A stretch of 64,000 bases of DNA from Lytechinus variegatus (GCF_018143015.1 NC_054742.1:60892853-60956852), one strand, 5' to 3'; shown: positions 45,181 to 56,412, numbered from the stretch's first letter. The notes: generated from the letters alone by a model not told the origin. Numbers and translations: made by a program.

Positions 45181-45506
45181 TATTTGACCCATGTATAACC
45201 CACTCCTATGAGTAAAGTAGTTATTGTGGTATGAATGTATCCGGTATAGAGTATGTTATCATTCAAGTGGACTACTCTGCTACGATACATGTATATGACT
45301 ACTCTGCTGAAAATATTGCATTATATTGAAAGCTTGATGATTGAGAACCTGAGTACTTGAGGTGATGCTACACGAGGTTGCTGGTTCATATTGACTTAAT
45401 AGCTGAACTTTGATGCTGGAATAGATTGGTTAGACAAATATCATCGACCCAAAGTAATTAATTGTAACTACCAATGTATCCACCATTTCTATCTATCTTT
45501 GACTGT

Positions 45507-45685
45507 GCCTTAGATGCTGAGAGTGAGTATCTGGTCCAGGAAGCCCTTGAGAGATTGATGGGTGGAAGGGCACTATCGCCCATCGCTTGTCAACCATCGA
45601 AAACGCAGACATGAAAGCCATCCTGGATTCTGAAGCCATCCTGGATTATGATCGGATCGCAGAGATGGGTTCCTACGAAATCAAG
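45507..45685 (+). pseudogene. ABCB-type transporter exon relic, copy 1
   Basis: GCCTTAGATGCTGAGAGTGA opens a frame reading ALDAESEYLVQEALERLM, the segment after the Walker B/D-loop of ABC transporter ATPase domains. It matches mitochondrial half transporters such as ABCB8/ABCB10 best by eye. After GGRA the frame is lost where the H-loop (switch His) segment should be, and a 21-bp GAAGCCATCCTGGATT duplication is present. The 3' edge ATCAAG|GTAGGAATGG is a conserved donor. Not functional as it stands. Confidence 0.75.
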
Positions 45686-45813
45686 GTAGGAATGGATAAG
45701 TGTTTTTTTCTGTTTCAGTCATGAAAAAAGGGAAAACAAAATTAAGCTCTGTGATTGTTATTAATTACTTGTAACTACCAATTTATCCACCATTTCCTAT
45801 TTATCTTTGTGAA

Positions 45814-45987
45814 GTGCCTTAGATGCTGAGAGTGAATACTTGGTCCAGGAAGCCCTTGAGGGAGGGGTTGATGGTAGGAAGGAGAGTTATCACCATCGCC
45901 CATTGCTTGTCAACCATCAAGAACGCAAACATGAAAGTCATCCTGGATTCTGGTGGGCTCGCAGTGACGGGTACCTACGAAGTCAAG
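45814..45987 (+). pseudogene. ABCB-type transporter exon relic, copy 2
   Basis: A tandem copy 308 bp downstream with duplicated intron flanks. GAAG|TGCCTTAGATGCTGAG is an acceptor-like start. The frame carries ESEYLVQEALE, then shifts. GRRVITIAHCLSTIKNANM (about 45865-45920) keeps the H-loop His in IAH. VILDSGGLAVTGTYEVK follows, before donor GTCAAG|GTACGAATGG. One extra base group near GAGGGAGGGGTTG breaks the frame. Walker A and the rest of the transporter are not in the window. Confidence 0.75.
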
Positions 45988-46049
45988 GTACGAATGGATA
46001 AGTGGTTATTCTGTTTCAGTCATGAAAAAGGAAAAATGGAATTCAACTC

Positions 46050-46435
46050 TGTGGTTCTGTTTTCAGAAACGCGAAAAGTAAATCACAACTTGCTTTCCGC
46101 TATGTGAGTTTGTTTTGCACATTCGCACAGCAAACAATCAAAATTGACGTCGTCTCCCTGCTTTGCTTTTCGCTCATCAATATGGAAGAGCGCCATCTGC
46201 GTCAACAAAATGTTGAAAGCGCCGTATTTCATTATTATCTTAATAGAATTCAAAGTAAACCACCGTTATAGCATATATACACTGGCAGGCCATGGTTGTT
46301 GATTGTATACATGGTTGGGGCTGTTCTTATTTTCTCTTGTGAGGAATTTTGAAATGACTGGTTCAAATGTAATAAACTTGTGAGGCAGAATGTACGTAGG
46401 ATTGGTGTTACATGTTCAAATTTCTTTTTGCGAAC
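46050..46435. other. Intergenic DNA
   Basis: No features recognised. Confidence 0.3.
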
Positions 46436-46790
46436 TTAGAGCCTGGCAGCTGAATTTGGTATGCACTGGACTTCAGAAAGCTGAATATCTGGTACTACTA
46501 GAAGCAGTCCATTATTGCAGTCGAAGTGACTGAATATAAATGCATGAATGAGCCTTTCTGTGGTTGACTTATCCAGAAAATGCCTTATCTTTCCAATCCC
46601 ATATAGTCTAATGGCTGCTGATTTACATAAACTATTAACATGAGCTTTCATTCCAAGTTCATCCTGAATAATTACTCCAAGATCACATGCTTTTGAAACT
46701 GACATAATGGGAATATCAGAAACAGTAATTGACAACGATGATGACATTTTGCAACCCGGTCTGATATACGCAACAAAATCGATAACTCTG
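46436..46790 (-). pseudogene. LINE reverse transcriptase C-terminal fragment (CR1/L2-like)
   Basis: The minus frame carries ACDLGVIIQDELGMKAHVN, LCKSAAIRLYGIGKIRHFL, TERLIHAFIFSHFDCNNG and EVQCIPNSAARL. This chain of motifs is characteristic of the post-RT region of CR1/L2 LINEs. It lacks the FADD palm and the rest of the element. Sequence upstream (46790-46989 minus) has no matching motif. Distinct from the LINE relics at 2563 and 62650. Confidence 0.8.
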
Positions 46791-47062
46791 ATGATCACTA
46801 ACACAGAAAAGCATATGTGGGACAGTGTATTGATATTGCTTCTAAATATGCCGACATTTGATGGAATTCCGTGCTTGTTTTGCTCATTTCGCAGCAATTA
46901 CGCATTAATATTTTTAAAGGTAGACTTGATAAGAACAGTGCACAGGATATCTTTCCTCCCAAATAGTGGAACGCCTTGATTACCCTCATGTCCAGGTTGC
47001 ATGAAATAGATCGATTTACTTTTAAAGTTACATCATTTCATAACTAAACCTTGTTTTAGATA

Positions 47063-47281
47063 TCAATGTTGATCAGCTAACATAGGTTGAACATTTTGCT
47101 TCCACTTTGCAATTAACTTTGCAACTACCCATAAATTAATACTTACTGGTTGAGTTGCCCCAGTCTCACTATTCTGTCCTTTTATGCCATGTAAGGCTTT
47201 GTCAGAAATGGTAAGGAGAACCTCCTCTAACAACGGTTTGAACTCGTAGGAGCCTCCGCTTCTATGAAAAAAGGTATACAT
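47063..47281 (-). pseudogene. Exon-like open segment, unknown family
   Basis: A minus frame ending at a stop with SGGSYEFKPLLEEVLLTISD and LWVVAKLIAKWKQNV has balanced composition. It lies downstream of the TatD-like relic on the same strand and may be its last exon. No domain recognised. Confidence 0.35.
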
Positions 47282-47299
47282 TCATTAATTTCTTTCCTA

Positions 47300-47650
47300 A
47301 TACACCCCCTCCCTACCCAACAAAATAAAAGAAATATAACAAGTTAACAGTTCCTCTGCAATAATGTTGTTAATTATACAGAATTATACAGTGCGTCCCA
47401 GAAAAAACGAAACCGAGATGTACCAATGTAAAACTTAGTATCTCCTCTTTCATCTGGTATTACTTAGATAATTCTTTATTCACGCATGAGTGAGCAAAAA
47501 CAATTTGAAGAAAGGATGCCAAAAACTCATTTGGCGGGGGTATCTGAATTTCAAAAAGAAATTCACATGACTAAAAAGTTCTATATCTGCTCTTTCCTTT
47601 GATACCTTAATCACAGAAAATGGTCAAGAAGTAAAAAAATTATGATCCTT
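47300..47650. other. Intergenic or intron DNA
   Basis: AT-rich. No feature seen. Confidence 0.3.
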
Positions 47651-48124
47651 CTAAACAATGCTTGTATTTCCATCAATCCAATATTCCCATAAAAAAAAAT
47701 TCATGATGCCTCCTATAACTCTGACCAGAACATGGTGTGGTACTAACCGTTTTTGCGTAACATGCCAAAGATGCACACTCAAATGGTCAGGGTGATAATG
47801 TGCGTCAAAAGCTGTAAGAACAGATAAACCTGGCTCGTCAGGACAAGTCGTTGCAATTGGCGCAGGCCTTGACGGCATTGCTTTTGGGATAGAGGTCGCC
47901 ATGCCCGCACTAGCAGGAATGGTCATTGCAATTTGCACAGGATTTGATTGCTTGATTGTGGTTCCATGTCCATGAACCTCAGAGGAAACCGTAATTGGCG
48001 CTGATTGTGATTGCGCAATTGGGATCTGACTTCTCTCAGAACTATGTACCACAGAGGGAACAGCAATTGGCGCTGATTGTGATTGCTCAGTTGGAAACTG
48101 ACTTCCCTCAGAACTATGTACCAC
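47651..48124 (-). pseudogene. TatD-like metal-hydrolase N-terminal relic with 72-bp repeats
   Basis: The minus frame begins with two to three copies of a 24-residue repeat (VVHSSEGSQFPTEQSQSAPI-like) encoded by 72-bp DNA repeats (48155-47985). After a spacer comes TAFDAHYHPDHLS: DxHxH is the first metal-binding motif of TatD-type hydrolases. The frame stops about 50 residues later, far short of a full TatD domain (~250). It overlaps the next ORF in another frame, so a frameshift near 48150 probably split one gene. TatD-like domains occur in some mobile-type animal genes (recollection). Confidence 0.45.
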
Positions 48125-48662
48125 AGAGGGAACAGCAATTGGCGCTGATTGTGTCGCTGGTGGGTGCAGACATTTCCTGAGGAGCTGGTACCTGCTCTTT
48201 TTTTACGGAACTGAAAGAACTGAAATTTTGTTCTTGAACCAAATCTGTCTGGCTCAAGGCAATTGGCCTACCGAAAATAGCAAAGGATGCCAATTTTATG
48301 AGAACTGCAGGTGAATTTAGTGGTGACAAGTCGAAACGAGGAGGTATATACCAGCCATGTTCTTTCGAAGGCTGTATCATGTCATCGATCAGCTCTATTT
48401 GAAATTGAGTCCTAACCGAACAGTTCCACCGTTTGAATAAGTAATCAAACAAACCCATTAACCCTTTTACTCTGAGCTTGCATGAAGGTGTAAACAGAGC
48501 GTTGATGCGCAAGCCACGCATCCCTTGCCAAAACTCATAAGATTCTACTTTGAAACATACGGGTAAATGAAATCTAAAAGAATGATTAGCTAACTTGTTC
48601 CTTCTGAGGACAACCTTACTCCCCCTGAAGAGGCACATAATTCCCCGCTTTACTCCACCCAC
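48125..48662 (-). pseudogene. Upstream part of the TatD-like mobile-type gene
   Basis: A 182-codon minus frame with balanced composition: RGIMCLFRGSKVVLRR, ESYEFWQGMRGLRINALF, HGWYIPPRFDLSPLNSPAVL. It ends in the 72-bp repeat in a shifted frame (SANCCSLCGT). It is basic at first, with no domain I can name. Length and composition argue for real, now broken, coding sequence. Confidence 0.5.
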
Positions 48663-48869
48663 TTTCCTCGAAGGAGATAGGGAAGTAGTTTTGTATAAAA
48701 GCTTTTAACACAATTACCTGAGGGATCTGCTTACAAACATTAATTAGTTATCTTTGGATAATCGATTTGCTGAACTAAAGTTTGTCCCCATACTGTACTA
48801 ACCTAGCATGTCCTATACCAATGGAACTCAAGAGCGCTGCTACTTGATAGCTTTCGGTCCTCATATTCT
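48663..48869. other. Spacer
   Basis: No feature seen. Confidence 0.25.
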
Positions 48870-49321
48870 TTACATATCAATGGAATCAAAAAATTTCATT
48901 GGAGATTCATACTTATTCAAACAGGATTGGTTGGCATTAAAGTAAACACACATGATAAGCCTATAAAATGAGAGCAATCCCATATCTGAATCAATATTGA
49001 TTGATGTTTGATACAAATGACTAGGAATTTTCTCATTTTTTCCTCCTGAAATAAATTCTGCATACTGGTAAAAAGTTTTGAAGAAGACATTCTTACTATG
49101 GGAAGCAAAAAAAAAACACAACCACTGCCAATATATAGGCCTAATACCTGTAAACATTTACAAACATCGTTCCTTTTTGTTATTAGAGGAGCAAGATCAG
49201 AGTCCGTCATACAGGCAGATTGCAACTCATTCAAATTCAGAAATTTGTCATCACCAACTCTGGCACTGTATTGAATACATATTTTTATCTTCAAACTATA
49301 ATGGTAGTCATATAATACCAA
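48870..49321 (-). pseudogene. Mobile-type gene relic, C-terminal part of the HExDTR-like module
   Basis: Two minus frames overlap here (49321-48917 and 49157-48870). The first includes LKIKICIQYSARVGDDKFLNLNEL and the second KNVFFKTFYQYAEF. They continue from the HExDTR-like segment upstream with a frame change near 49120. No intact domain. Confidence 0.35.
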
Positions 49322-49628
49322 TATCTCTGTCTATAGAATATATTAATATTGATGGACATGAGGTTTCATTGACATGTAGCCATATTTGAGTGTCACTCTC
49401 TTTGTGATTGTGTGTAAGATCATGTCTATCTACTCCTTCTGGTGTTACAATAGCTCCTGACCATTCACTGGACAAGTCGGTACCAACATGAAAACCCCCT
49501 GATGTTATAAGTACATGTGAATCCTCAAGTTCTTGTCGAATGATTGCAATGAATTTACGAGATAAGTATCTGATTAATTTATTTTTATTTTTTGGTACCC
49601 TAAGGAAATTCATCCAGTGCAGGAACAT
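49308..49628 (-). pseudogene. Mobile-type gene relic with HExDTR-like motif
   Basis: The frame carries VLITSGGFHVGTDLSSEW, then LTHNHKESDTQIWLHV and SILIYSIDRDIGII. The pair H-x-E-x-DT-x2-LH followed by a short beta strand and D-x-D resembles a segment I recall as HEEADTR...DTDV in multi-copy hypothetical proteins of marine invertebrates. The conserved Glu and Asp are kept. It looks like a nuclease-type acidic site, but that is inference. The 3' continuation overlaps 48917-49321. Confidence 0.5.
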
Positions 49629-49649
49629 TATCCTCTATATTTTCATAAA

Positions 49650-50117
49650 CATCCTCGCCATCATCCCTACATGTACGTTTGCGCTCTATACCTTTGGGTG
49701 AAATCCTGTGTCTTTACTCTGATCAAATAATATCCTTACTTCTTTGAAACCCTTGCGATAATATGGTTTTACCATATTAACGATTGATCAAGAAATTAGC
49801 ATAGTGTTTTATGTCTTTAAAAGGAGATGCATATATGATGTTCATTCCCTCAATGATGACACATGATTCACTTTCTGGCTTTTCAAAAGAATTTGTAACA
49901 ATTTTAAAGTCAGAAATGTATCTTTTACTAAAATGATCGTACATAACAGACTTTGCCCCTTTCCTCGGCAAACCGTCAGTAGAACAGATTGCCGTCAAGA
50001 ACATCAGCAATTGGCTGTTGATGTTCTTGGGAATATGCTATAGCTCTTTTATAACATGAAGTTATCATTTTATTCTCTTTTTCCTGATCACTTACTTTTT
50101 TCCTGACCTTTTCCTTG
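49650..50117 (-). pseudogene. Mobile-type gene relic, middle segment
   Basis: Minus frame 50010-49777 includes LMFLTAICSTDGLPRKGAKS and SEKPESESCVIIEGMNIIY-like sequence, probably joining 50353-50982 to 49308-49628. DGLPRKGAKS has a catalytic look only by chance. Frames are short and broken. Confidence 0.3.
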
Positions 50118-50352
50118 TCAAAGGTTTTTAGTTTGATCTTCCGAATAAACTTGTTTTTCTACTGAGGTATCATGGAGAATTTGAACATTACAATATGACA
50201 AATATGATTCTTTTCCCATCTCTCTGAAATTTACCAAACATTTCTCTTGATTTGGACTGACTGGTGCAGACGTAAAAACATGATGCAACTTGATTGTCTG
50301 CTGAGGTCTGTACATCTTTGTTTTTGATACTTTATCAAGATAAAGTTTCATG
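50118..50352 (-). pseudogene. Mobile-type gene relic, bridging segment
   Basis: An 87-codon minus frame (KLYLDKVSKTKMYRPQQTIK...) overlaps the 3' end of the next frame. This is probably the same gene in a shifted frame. Confidence 0.35.
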
Positions 50353-50982
50353 TTAGGAAATGCTGCTTGAATAACAGACATTTGCTGATCTCTGAGAAGA
50401 GAACTGCCTATGAATGATTTGACCTTGATATTGAAGTGTATCTGCTATCTTTTGCATATTCTGAGGCAAGCTACGAGAAAGCGCCATCTTGCAGTCTCTA
50501 TTAATTAACATCTCATGTGCTTCGTCGAGGCCTACAGAGGAAAAACTATTTCGATTTATATTTGATACAAATGCACCTTCTTGAAAGGGTTTCAATATGT
50601 AGTCATGCAGTGTATACAGTATACTTAAACGCATAGGTATTAAACGTGAATAATTTTGTCTGTCGCAAGCATGAAATAAAGGACTCATTTCTTTCAATGC
50701 TTCTAATCTTAATTCCCAATTTCCTGATCTACTTGCAATCCACAATTCAATATAAGAAAAACAATCTTCCATGAGAAACTGATTCCAAATTTTGAAATTT
50801 TCAAATTTTTTGGACATTGATTCACGAATTTCAGAAATTTCTTTTTGCTCATTCAATGTATTAACAATCCACAATTCAATATAAGAAAAACAATCTTCCA
50901 TGAGAAACTGATTCAAAATTTTGAAATTTTCAAATTTTTTGGACATTGATTCACGATTTTTCAGAAATTTCTTTTTGCTCAT
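50353..50982 (-). pseudogene. Mobile-type gene relic with duplicated KKFENFKI segment
   Basis: A 209-codon open frame contains a near-identical 120-bp direct duplication: ESMSKKFENFKILNQFLMED and ESMSKKFENFKIWNQFLMED. It continues ELWIASRSGNWELRLEAL, LFHACDRQNYSRLIPMRL and GLDEAHEMLINRDCKMALS. The order GNWxLRLxxL, then FxAxDxxNYxR, then Dxxx-x-INRDxK is one I recall from the same multi-copy family as 54.2-55.3 kb. Downstream frames (50381-49308) look like its continuation with shifts. Confidence 0.5.
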
Positions 50983-51660
50983 TCAATGTATTGGAAAGTA
51001 ATATCTTTTCAGCTGCTTTGAATTTGCAAATACCCACAAAAATACCATTTTCTTTACTGAGGCAAGACAAAACTTTTTTGACTTGACTAAAAAACTCATC
51101 TGAACTGCATGAAGGAGTTAAGCCAATCTGATAATAAAAAACACTGCATTTGATAGAGATGAATGGTCTTATACACCTGTAAGAAAAATCTATGTGTTCT
51201 TTTGAAATTGGATCATGTCCCTAAACTCTGCAAAGTTAAATGTTTGAGACATCTGGGAAATGTCCTTACGGCCGGCATCCCAATACAATTTCATCAAAAC
51301 TTCTTGGAGGAAATTTTTGAGGATCTGCCAGTCTCCTAAGAATTGTATTAACCAATCAATCGATTCACCTCCCTCCTTTTTTACGTTGAACAGCTTTCGA
51401 TTTGTGGCACCATCCCCAGCTATGACTAAATGATTAGCATTATCTTTAACATAGAATGAATCATATAAAAGACCTAGACATTTTTTAGTGTTTCTGGAGA
51501 GTCTGCCTTTTCATGAGATCTTTCTGAGATATCTAAAAAGAAAAAAAATTGAGACTCCAAATCACTCACACTTTGCTTTTCTGTTTCTGGAATTGTAAAA
51601 TGATCAGCTTTCAACTTACTAGGAATGGGGGTTTTCAAAATTGGTGTCTGGTACTTTGAT
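50983..51660 (-). pseudogene. Degenerate mobile-type gene sequence
   Basis: The minus frame at 51695-51474 (PIPSKLKADHFTIPETEKQS) and poorly open DNA link the Cys-rich tandem units to the frame at 50982. Probably exon and intron remains of one gene. Confidence 0.3.
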
Positions 51661-53898
51661 TTATTTTGGACTTCAAGTTCATTATAAACAGACAATCTCT
51701 TTCGAACTTAAGGTTGTTTTTTTGGGGGGCTAGAGATTCTTCATTTGAAGCAACAGGTAATTTAGAACTGGTTTTAACAGAAAAAGGCTTAGGCTGCTGT
51801 GCCATAGCGTATGTTCCATGAAAACTTCTCGGTTCATCTGCTATTTTTGCCTGCAACTGTTACATATACAAGAAAAATCTGAAATGTCTGTAAACTTTGA
51901 TTTGATTAAGTCTTTTAGCATTTCAGACGTAATTAAATTGAAATGGGTGTATTTGTGAGATGTTTTTTGACAAAGGCTACATGGACCACATGAAAAATTC
52001 CCATAGGGTTGCTTAGGTTTGGTAGGCTTTTCTTTCACCCCAACGAAACATTTGTGTTTTTGTTACACAATATTGCACGAGGTGCCATTGAAGGTGGAAC
52101 TGGTGGTGGATGGGGATCTGGAGCTAGAGATGCGACTGGACGAGTGACATGAAGAGGATCTTACTTGCGGAGAATCACATGTGTTTGAAAGAGCTCTATT
52201 TGTGACTGATGGTTGGTCATTTATTTTGGACTTCAAGTTCATTATAAACAGACAATCTCTTTCGAACTTAAGGTTGTTTTTTTTTTTTGGCTAGAGATTC
52301 TTCATTTGAAGCAACAGGTAATTTAGAACTGGTTTTAACAGAAAAAGGCTTAGGCTGCTGTGCCATAGCGTATGTTCCATGAAAACTTCTCGGTTCATCT
52401 GCTATTTTTGCCTGCAACTGTTACATATACAAGAAAAATCTGAAATGTCTGTAAACTTTGATTTGATTAAATCTTTTAGCATTTCAGACGTAATTAAATT
52501 GAAATGCATGTATTTGTGAGATGTTTTTTGACAAAGGCTACATGGACCACATGAAAAATTCCCATAGGGTTGTTTAGGTTTGGTAGGCTTTTCTTTCACC
52601 CCAACGAAACATTTGTGTTTTTGTTACACAATATTGCACGAGGTGCCATTGAAGGTGGAACTGGTGGTGGATGGGGATCTGGAGCTAGAGATGCGACTGG
52701 ACGAGTGACATGAAGAGGATCTTACTTGCGGAGAATCACATGTGTTAGAAAGAGCTCTATTTGTGACTGATGGTTGGTCATTTATTTTGGACTTCAAGTT
52801 CATTATAAACAGACAATCTCTTTCGAACTTAAGGTTGTTTTTTTTTGGCTAGAGATTCTTCAATTGAAGCAACAGGTAATTTAGAACTGGTTTTAACAGA
52901 AAAAGGCTTAGGCTGCTGTGCCATAGCGTATGTTCCATGAAAACTTCTCGGTTCATCTGCTATTTTTGCATGCAACTGTTACATATACAAGAAAAATCTG
53001 AAATGTCTGTAAACTTTGATTTGATTAAATCTTTTAGCATTTCAGACGTAATTAAATTGAAATGGGTGTATTTGTGAGATGTTTTTTGACAAGGCTACAT
53101 GGACCACATGAAAAATTCCCATAGGGTTGTTTAGGTTTGGTAGGCTTTTCTTTCACCCCAACGAAACATTTGTGTTTTTGTTACACAATATTGCACGAGG
53201 TGCCATTGAAGGTGGAACTGGTGGTGGATGGGGATCTGGAGCTAAAATGAGACTGGACGAGTGACATGAAGAGGATCTTACTTGCGGAGAATCACATGTG
53301 TTAGAAAGAGCTCTATTTGTGACTGATGGTTGGTCATTTATTTTGGACTTCAAGTTCATTATAAACAGACAATCTCTTTCGAACTTAAGGTTGTTTTTTT
53401 TTGGCTAGAGATTCTTCAATTGAAGCAACAGGTAATTTAGAACTGGTTTTAACAGAAAAAGGCTTAGGCTGCTGTGCCATAGCGTATGTTCCATGAAAAC
53501 TTCTCGGTTCATCTGCTATTTTTGCATGCAACTGTTACATATACAAGAAAAATCTGAAATGTCTGTAAACTTTGATTTGATTAAATCTTTTAGCATTTCA
53601 GACGTAATTAAATTGAAATGGGTGTATTTGTGAGATGTTTTTTGACAAGGCTACATGGACCACATGAAAAACTCCCATAGGGTTGTTTAGGTTTGGTAGG
53701 CTTTTCTTTCACCCCAACGAAACATTTGTGTTTTTGTTACACAATATTGCACGAGGTGCCATTGAAGGTGGAACTGGTGGTGGATGGGGATCTGGAGCTA
53801 GAGATGCGACTGGACGAGTGACATGAAGAGGAGAGGATCTTACTTGTGGAGAATTACATGTGTTAGAAAGAGCTCTATTTGTGACTGATGGTTGGTCA
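51661..53898 (-). repeat. Four tandem ~560-bp units encoding a Cys-rich module
   Basis: TTATTTTGGACTTCAAGTTC starts units at about 51661, 52220, 52781 and 53337; the last ends in GATGGTTGGTCAT at about 53898. Copies differ by a few bases and short indels. On the minus strand each encodes FSCGPCSLCQKTSHKY, then ISDFSCICNSCRQ, a likely zinc-binding CxxCxxC/CxCxxC pair, beside a Pro-rich APDPHPPPVPPSMAPRA stretch. The two stretches are in different frames, so each unit may hold two exons. All units end without a joined ORF. Array growth is recent, given the near-identity. Confidence 0.9.
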
Positions 53899-53899
53899 T

Positions 53900-54177
53900 A
53901 GTGATGTTTGGCCAGCAAGTGGACATCCTCCTATTGGATCTGTGGTTAATGTGAAAAAAAAAACACATTTAGACAAAAAATAGTAAAAGTGAAAGAAAAA
54001 ATGCTCCTTACAAGTCGATATCATACACAGAAACATTTCTTAAGTCAAACTAATTTTTTTTTTTTCGCAGTGCAAGATCACTTTTAATCACAACTAAAAT
54101 GGCGAAAAAAAGGGGCTCTACCAATTTCTCAGCCAAACAGGGGCATTAGGTCCAGTCCAAACCGTTTCCATGGAAAA
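53900..54177. other. Spacer after the tandem array
   Basis: AT-rich, poly-T at 54056-54065. No gene. Confidence 0.3.
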
Positions 54178-55335
54178 ATGTTAGGAAAGTGTAAAAAAAA
54201 ATTGTGGTCCATGCACTTTACTACCCTATCATTTAAAACACCCTGGCCCACCCCTCACAAAATATACTCATGCTTGGTCCCTAAGTTTTTGTGCTGTTTG
54301 CTTTTTGATTTCCTGACGTCTTTCACGATACTTCAACATTGCTTCTTTCTGTTACTCATGGCCTTCTTTATTAACTTTCTCGGAAGTGCCATTCCCAAGG
54401 CTGTCCAAGTACGATAAGGTACTATTTAAAGACCACAATACTATATACCTTCTATAGTAATGGTATTTGCGGTTGGCATCTCACGCTTCTTACGATCCAA
54501 ATGGGAGAACACATACTCTGGGGCCAGGTTATGCTTAGGGCATGTCTTTGTCTCACTTCGAATCTTGTCTGAAGCATTGTGCAACTTGCCACCAGGCAGA
54601 TGGTCCACCAGGTGTCACTGTATGCACAAAGACAAACTATGGCTTATAATGACCAGTGCTTGCCTGGTAATATCCTCAATGTCTTCAGACACTGGCTTGA
54701 ATAAATAAAGTGTCCCACAGCTTGTCCTTAACTGGGGGGAAATCTTCAAATAACACTGTCTGACCATGAAGAATTTCTGTTGGATCTACCATGAATTGCT
54801 TTATCTTTTCATGTGTCCTTGTGTAGTATGAAGATGTATCTGCAACATGCAGGGAAGTATCTCACATTTTTATTAGAGGTGTTGTGACCTGTCGTTCCAA
54901 AATTCCCATTGCACTTATTCCAGCTATGATCTCATCTTCTTGAAGATCCCAGACCACCGATTTGATTAGTTTGTTTCGTTCGCTATCCTTGTATGATTAG
55001 AGCAAGCTATGCACGTGTGGTATGTGGTAATAAACTGCACTAGAGTTCTCAAATGGGATGTTATACCGGTTACCACGGTACTCTTGCAAATAGGATCTTT
55101 CCCCAAACTGATCTTCCAAATGCACTATGAATTCAAAGGAATGTCAAGCTGCTGGATCAGATACGTGATTTACAAAATACATATTTCCATTTCTTGATTC
55201 ATATTTGAAGAAACTTCAGTTATGTAATTAAAAAAGCTCAAATTCAGCTTACATTACCGCCATTCACAACATCACAAGCGGAAGCTACATCGGTGAAAAG
55301 GGACAGTAAGGAGCTTGATGAAGGTTGGTACACAT
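54178..55335 (-). pseudogene. Relic of multi-copy mobile-type gene (C-terminal half)
   Basis: Minus-strand pieces in order. Near 55330 is SLFTDVASACDVVNGG, near 55120 FGERSYLQEYRGNRYNIPF with VYYHIPHVHS, and near 54990 LIKSVVWDLQEDEIIAGI. Next come MVDPTEILHGQTVLFEDFPP (about 54790), DITRQALVIISHSLSLCIQ and HLVDHLPGGKLHN (about 54670-54590), then CPKHNLAPEYVFSHLDRKK (about 54545-54480). The chain RGNR, LPGGK and a late xDRKKRE is one I recall from long repeated proteins of invertebrates. Several stops and shifts break it. Family unnamed; function unknown. Confidence 0.6.
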
Positions 55336-55552
55336 ACTCCAACTTCTGTGGATAAGAAAAATATAGTGATACCAATAGAACAGAGGGGCTATAGCGCCTC
55401 ACATCAATTGAGGAGTCTGAAAAGTAGGGTAAAAGAGTGACAAAAAAAAGATCAATGAAAATGATATGGGGAAAAACAAACTTCCCAGTTTATCACAAAT
55501 GAGTCCTTCAAAGTAATTGGGTTGATCACAGAGAAGCCACATGAAATTAATA
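55336..55552. other. Spacer
   Basis: No feature seen. Confidence 0.25.
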
Positions 55553-55654
55553 TCAAAATTTTAAATGACCAGAATAATTACTTAGCTGCACCCCTTGGGT
55601 CTTGGGATTTACCAAGAAGTAATATATAAAAAAATCTTTTGTAATCCAGTTAAG

Positions 55655-55945
55655 AAAAATATCAATTATGTTAACAAATTCTTGGAAGACCCCTAACATG
55701 GCATTTAGGGTTGTTGGGATGCCTTGCTGGATCTTAAGCATTGCTTCTTGGTTCTTTAAAAGCATCTCTTGGTATATATTTCCTTGGGATACTACATTTT
55801 TTTTCTTTTGGGGGGGATTTTCTTGATCTTCATCCCAAACTTCCTCTGGATCTTCTCTCGTTTCTACATATCTTCCTCTGGCCCATCCTCTTCCACCTCT
55901 TGCCCCATCTGATGCAAAATATTGCACGCCTCTGTGTTCTGTGAG
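55655..55945 (-). pseudogene. NAIF1/Harbinger-Myb-like C-terminal module, copy 2
   Basis: The minus frame reads EVWDEDQENPPQKKK, then NVVSQGNIYQEMLLKNQEAM and a helical LKIQQGIPTTLNAMLGVF. This is the last-exon type of Myb/SANT proteins that accompany Harbinger transposases: a basic stretch, then a coiled segment. It is closely similar to copy 1 at 56174-56412, with identical flanking intron words, and both end in stop codons shortly after QEFVN. Confidence 0.55.
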
Positions 55946-56173
55946 CACTGTATGGATATGATAAATTAGAAATGAATATTAAAATTATGTAAAACTTCAT
56001 TATTACACTAGGGTGAGATAGTAATTGGGTTGATCACAGAGAAGCTACATGAAATCAAAATTATAAATGACCGGAACAATTACTGAGCTGCACACTAACT
56101 CCTTTGGTATTGGGATTTAATACCAAGAAGTAAAATTTAAAAAAATCTTTTGTAATCCAGTTGAGAAAAAAAA
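55946..56173. other. Duplicated intron-like flank
   Basis: GGGTTGATCACAGAGAAGC occurs near 55520 and again near 56024, so the duplication unit is about 510 bp and includes intron sequence beyond the module. Confidence 0.7.
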
Positions 56174-56412
56174 TCAATTATGTTTGTTAACGAATTCTTG
56201 GAAGACCCCTAACATGGCATTTAGGGTTGTTAGGATGCCTTGCTGGGTCTTAAGCATTGCTTCTTGGTTCCTCAAAAGCATCTCTTGGTATACATTTCCT
56301 TGGGATACTACATTTTTTTTTATCTCCCTCTTGATCTTCCTCTTGATCTTTCTCCATACATTCCTCTGGCCCATCCTCTTCCCCCTCTTGCCCCATCTGA
56401 TGTAATATGTAA
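56174..56412 (-). pseudogene. NAIF1/Harbinger-Myb-like C-terminal module, copy 1
   Basis: The minus frame runs WRKIKRKIKREIKKN, VVSQGNVYQEMLLRNQEAML and KTQQGILTTLNAMLGVF, and stops after FVNKHN. The basic KRKIKREIKK may be a nuclear localisation signal. It lies just 3' of the Myb/SANT segment at 56580-56790 in the reading direction, whose donor could splice to it or to copy 2. Confidence 0.55.
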
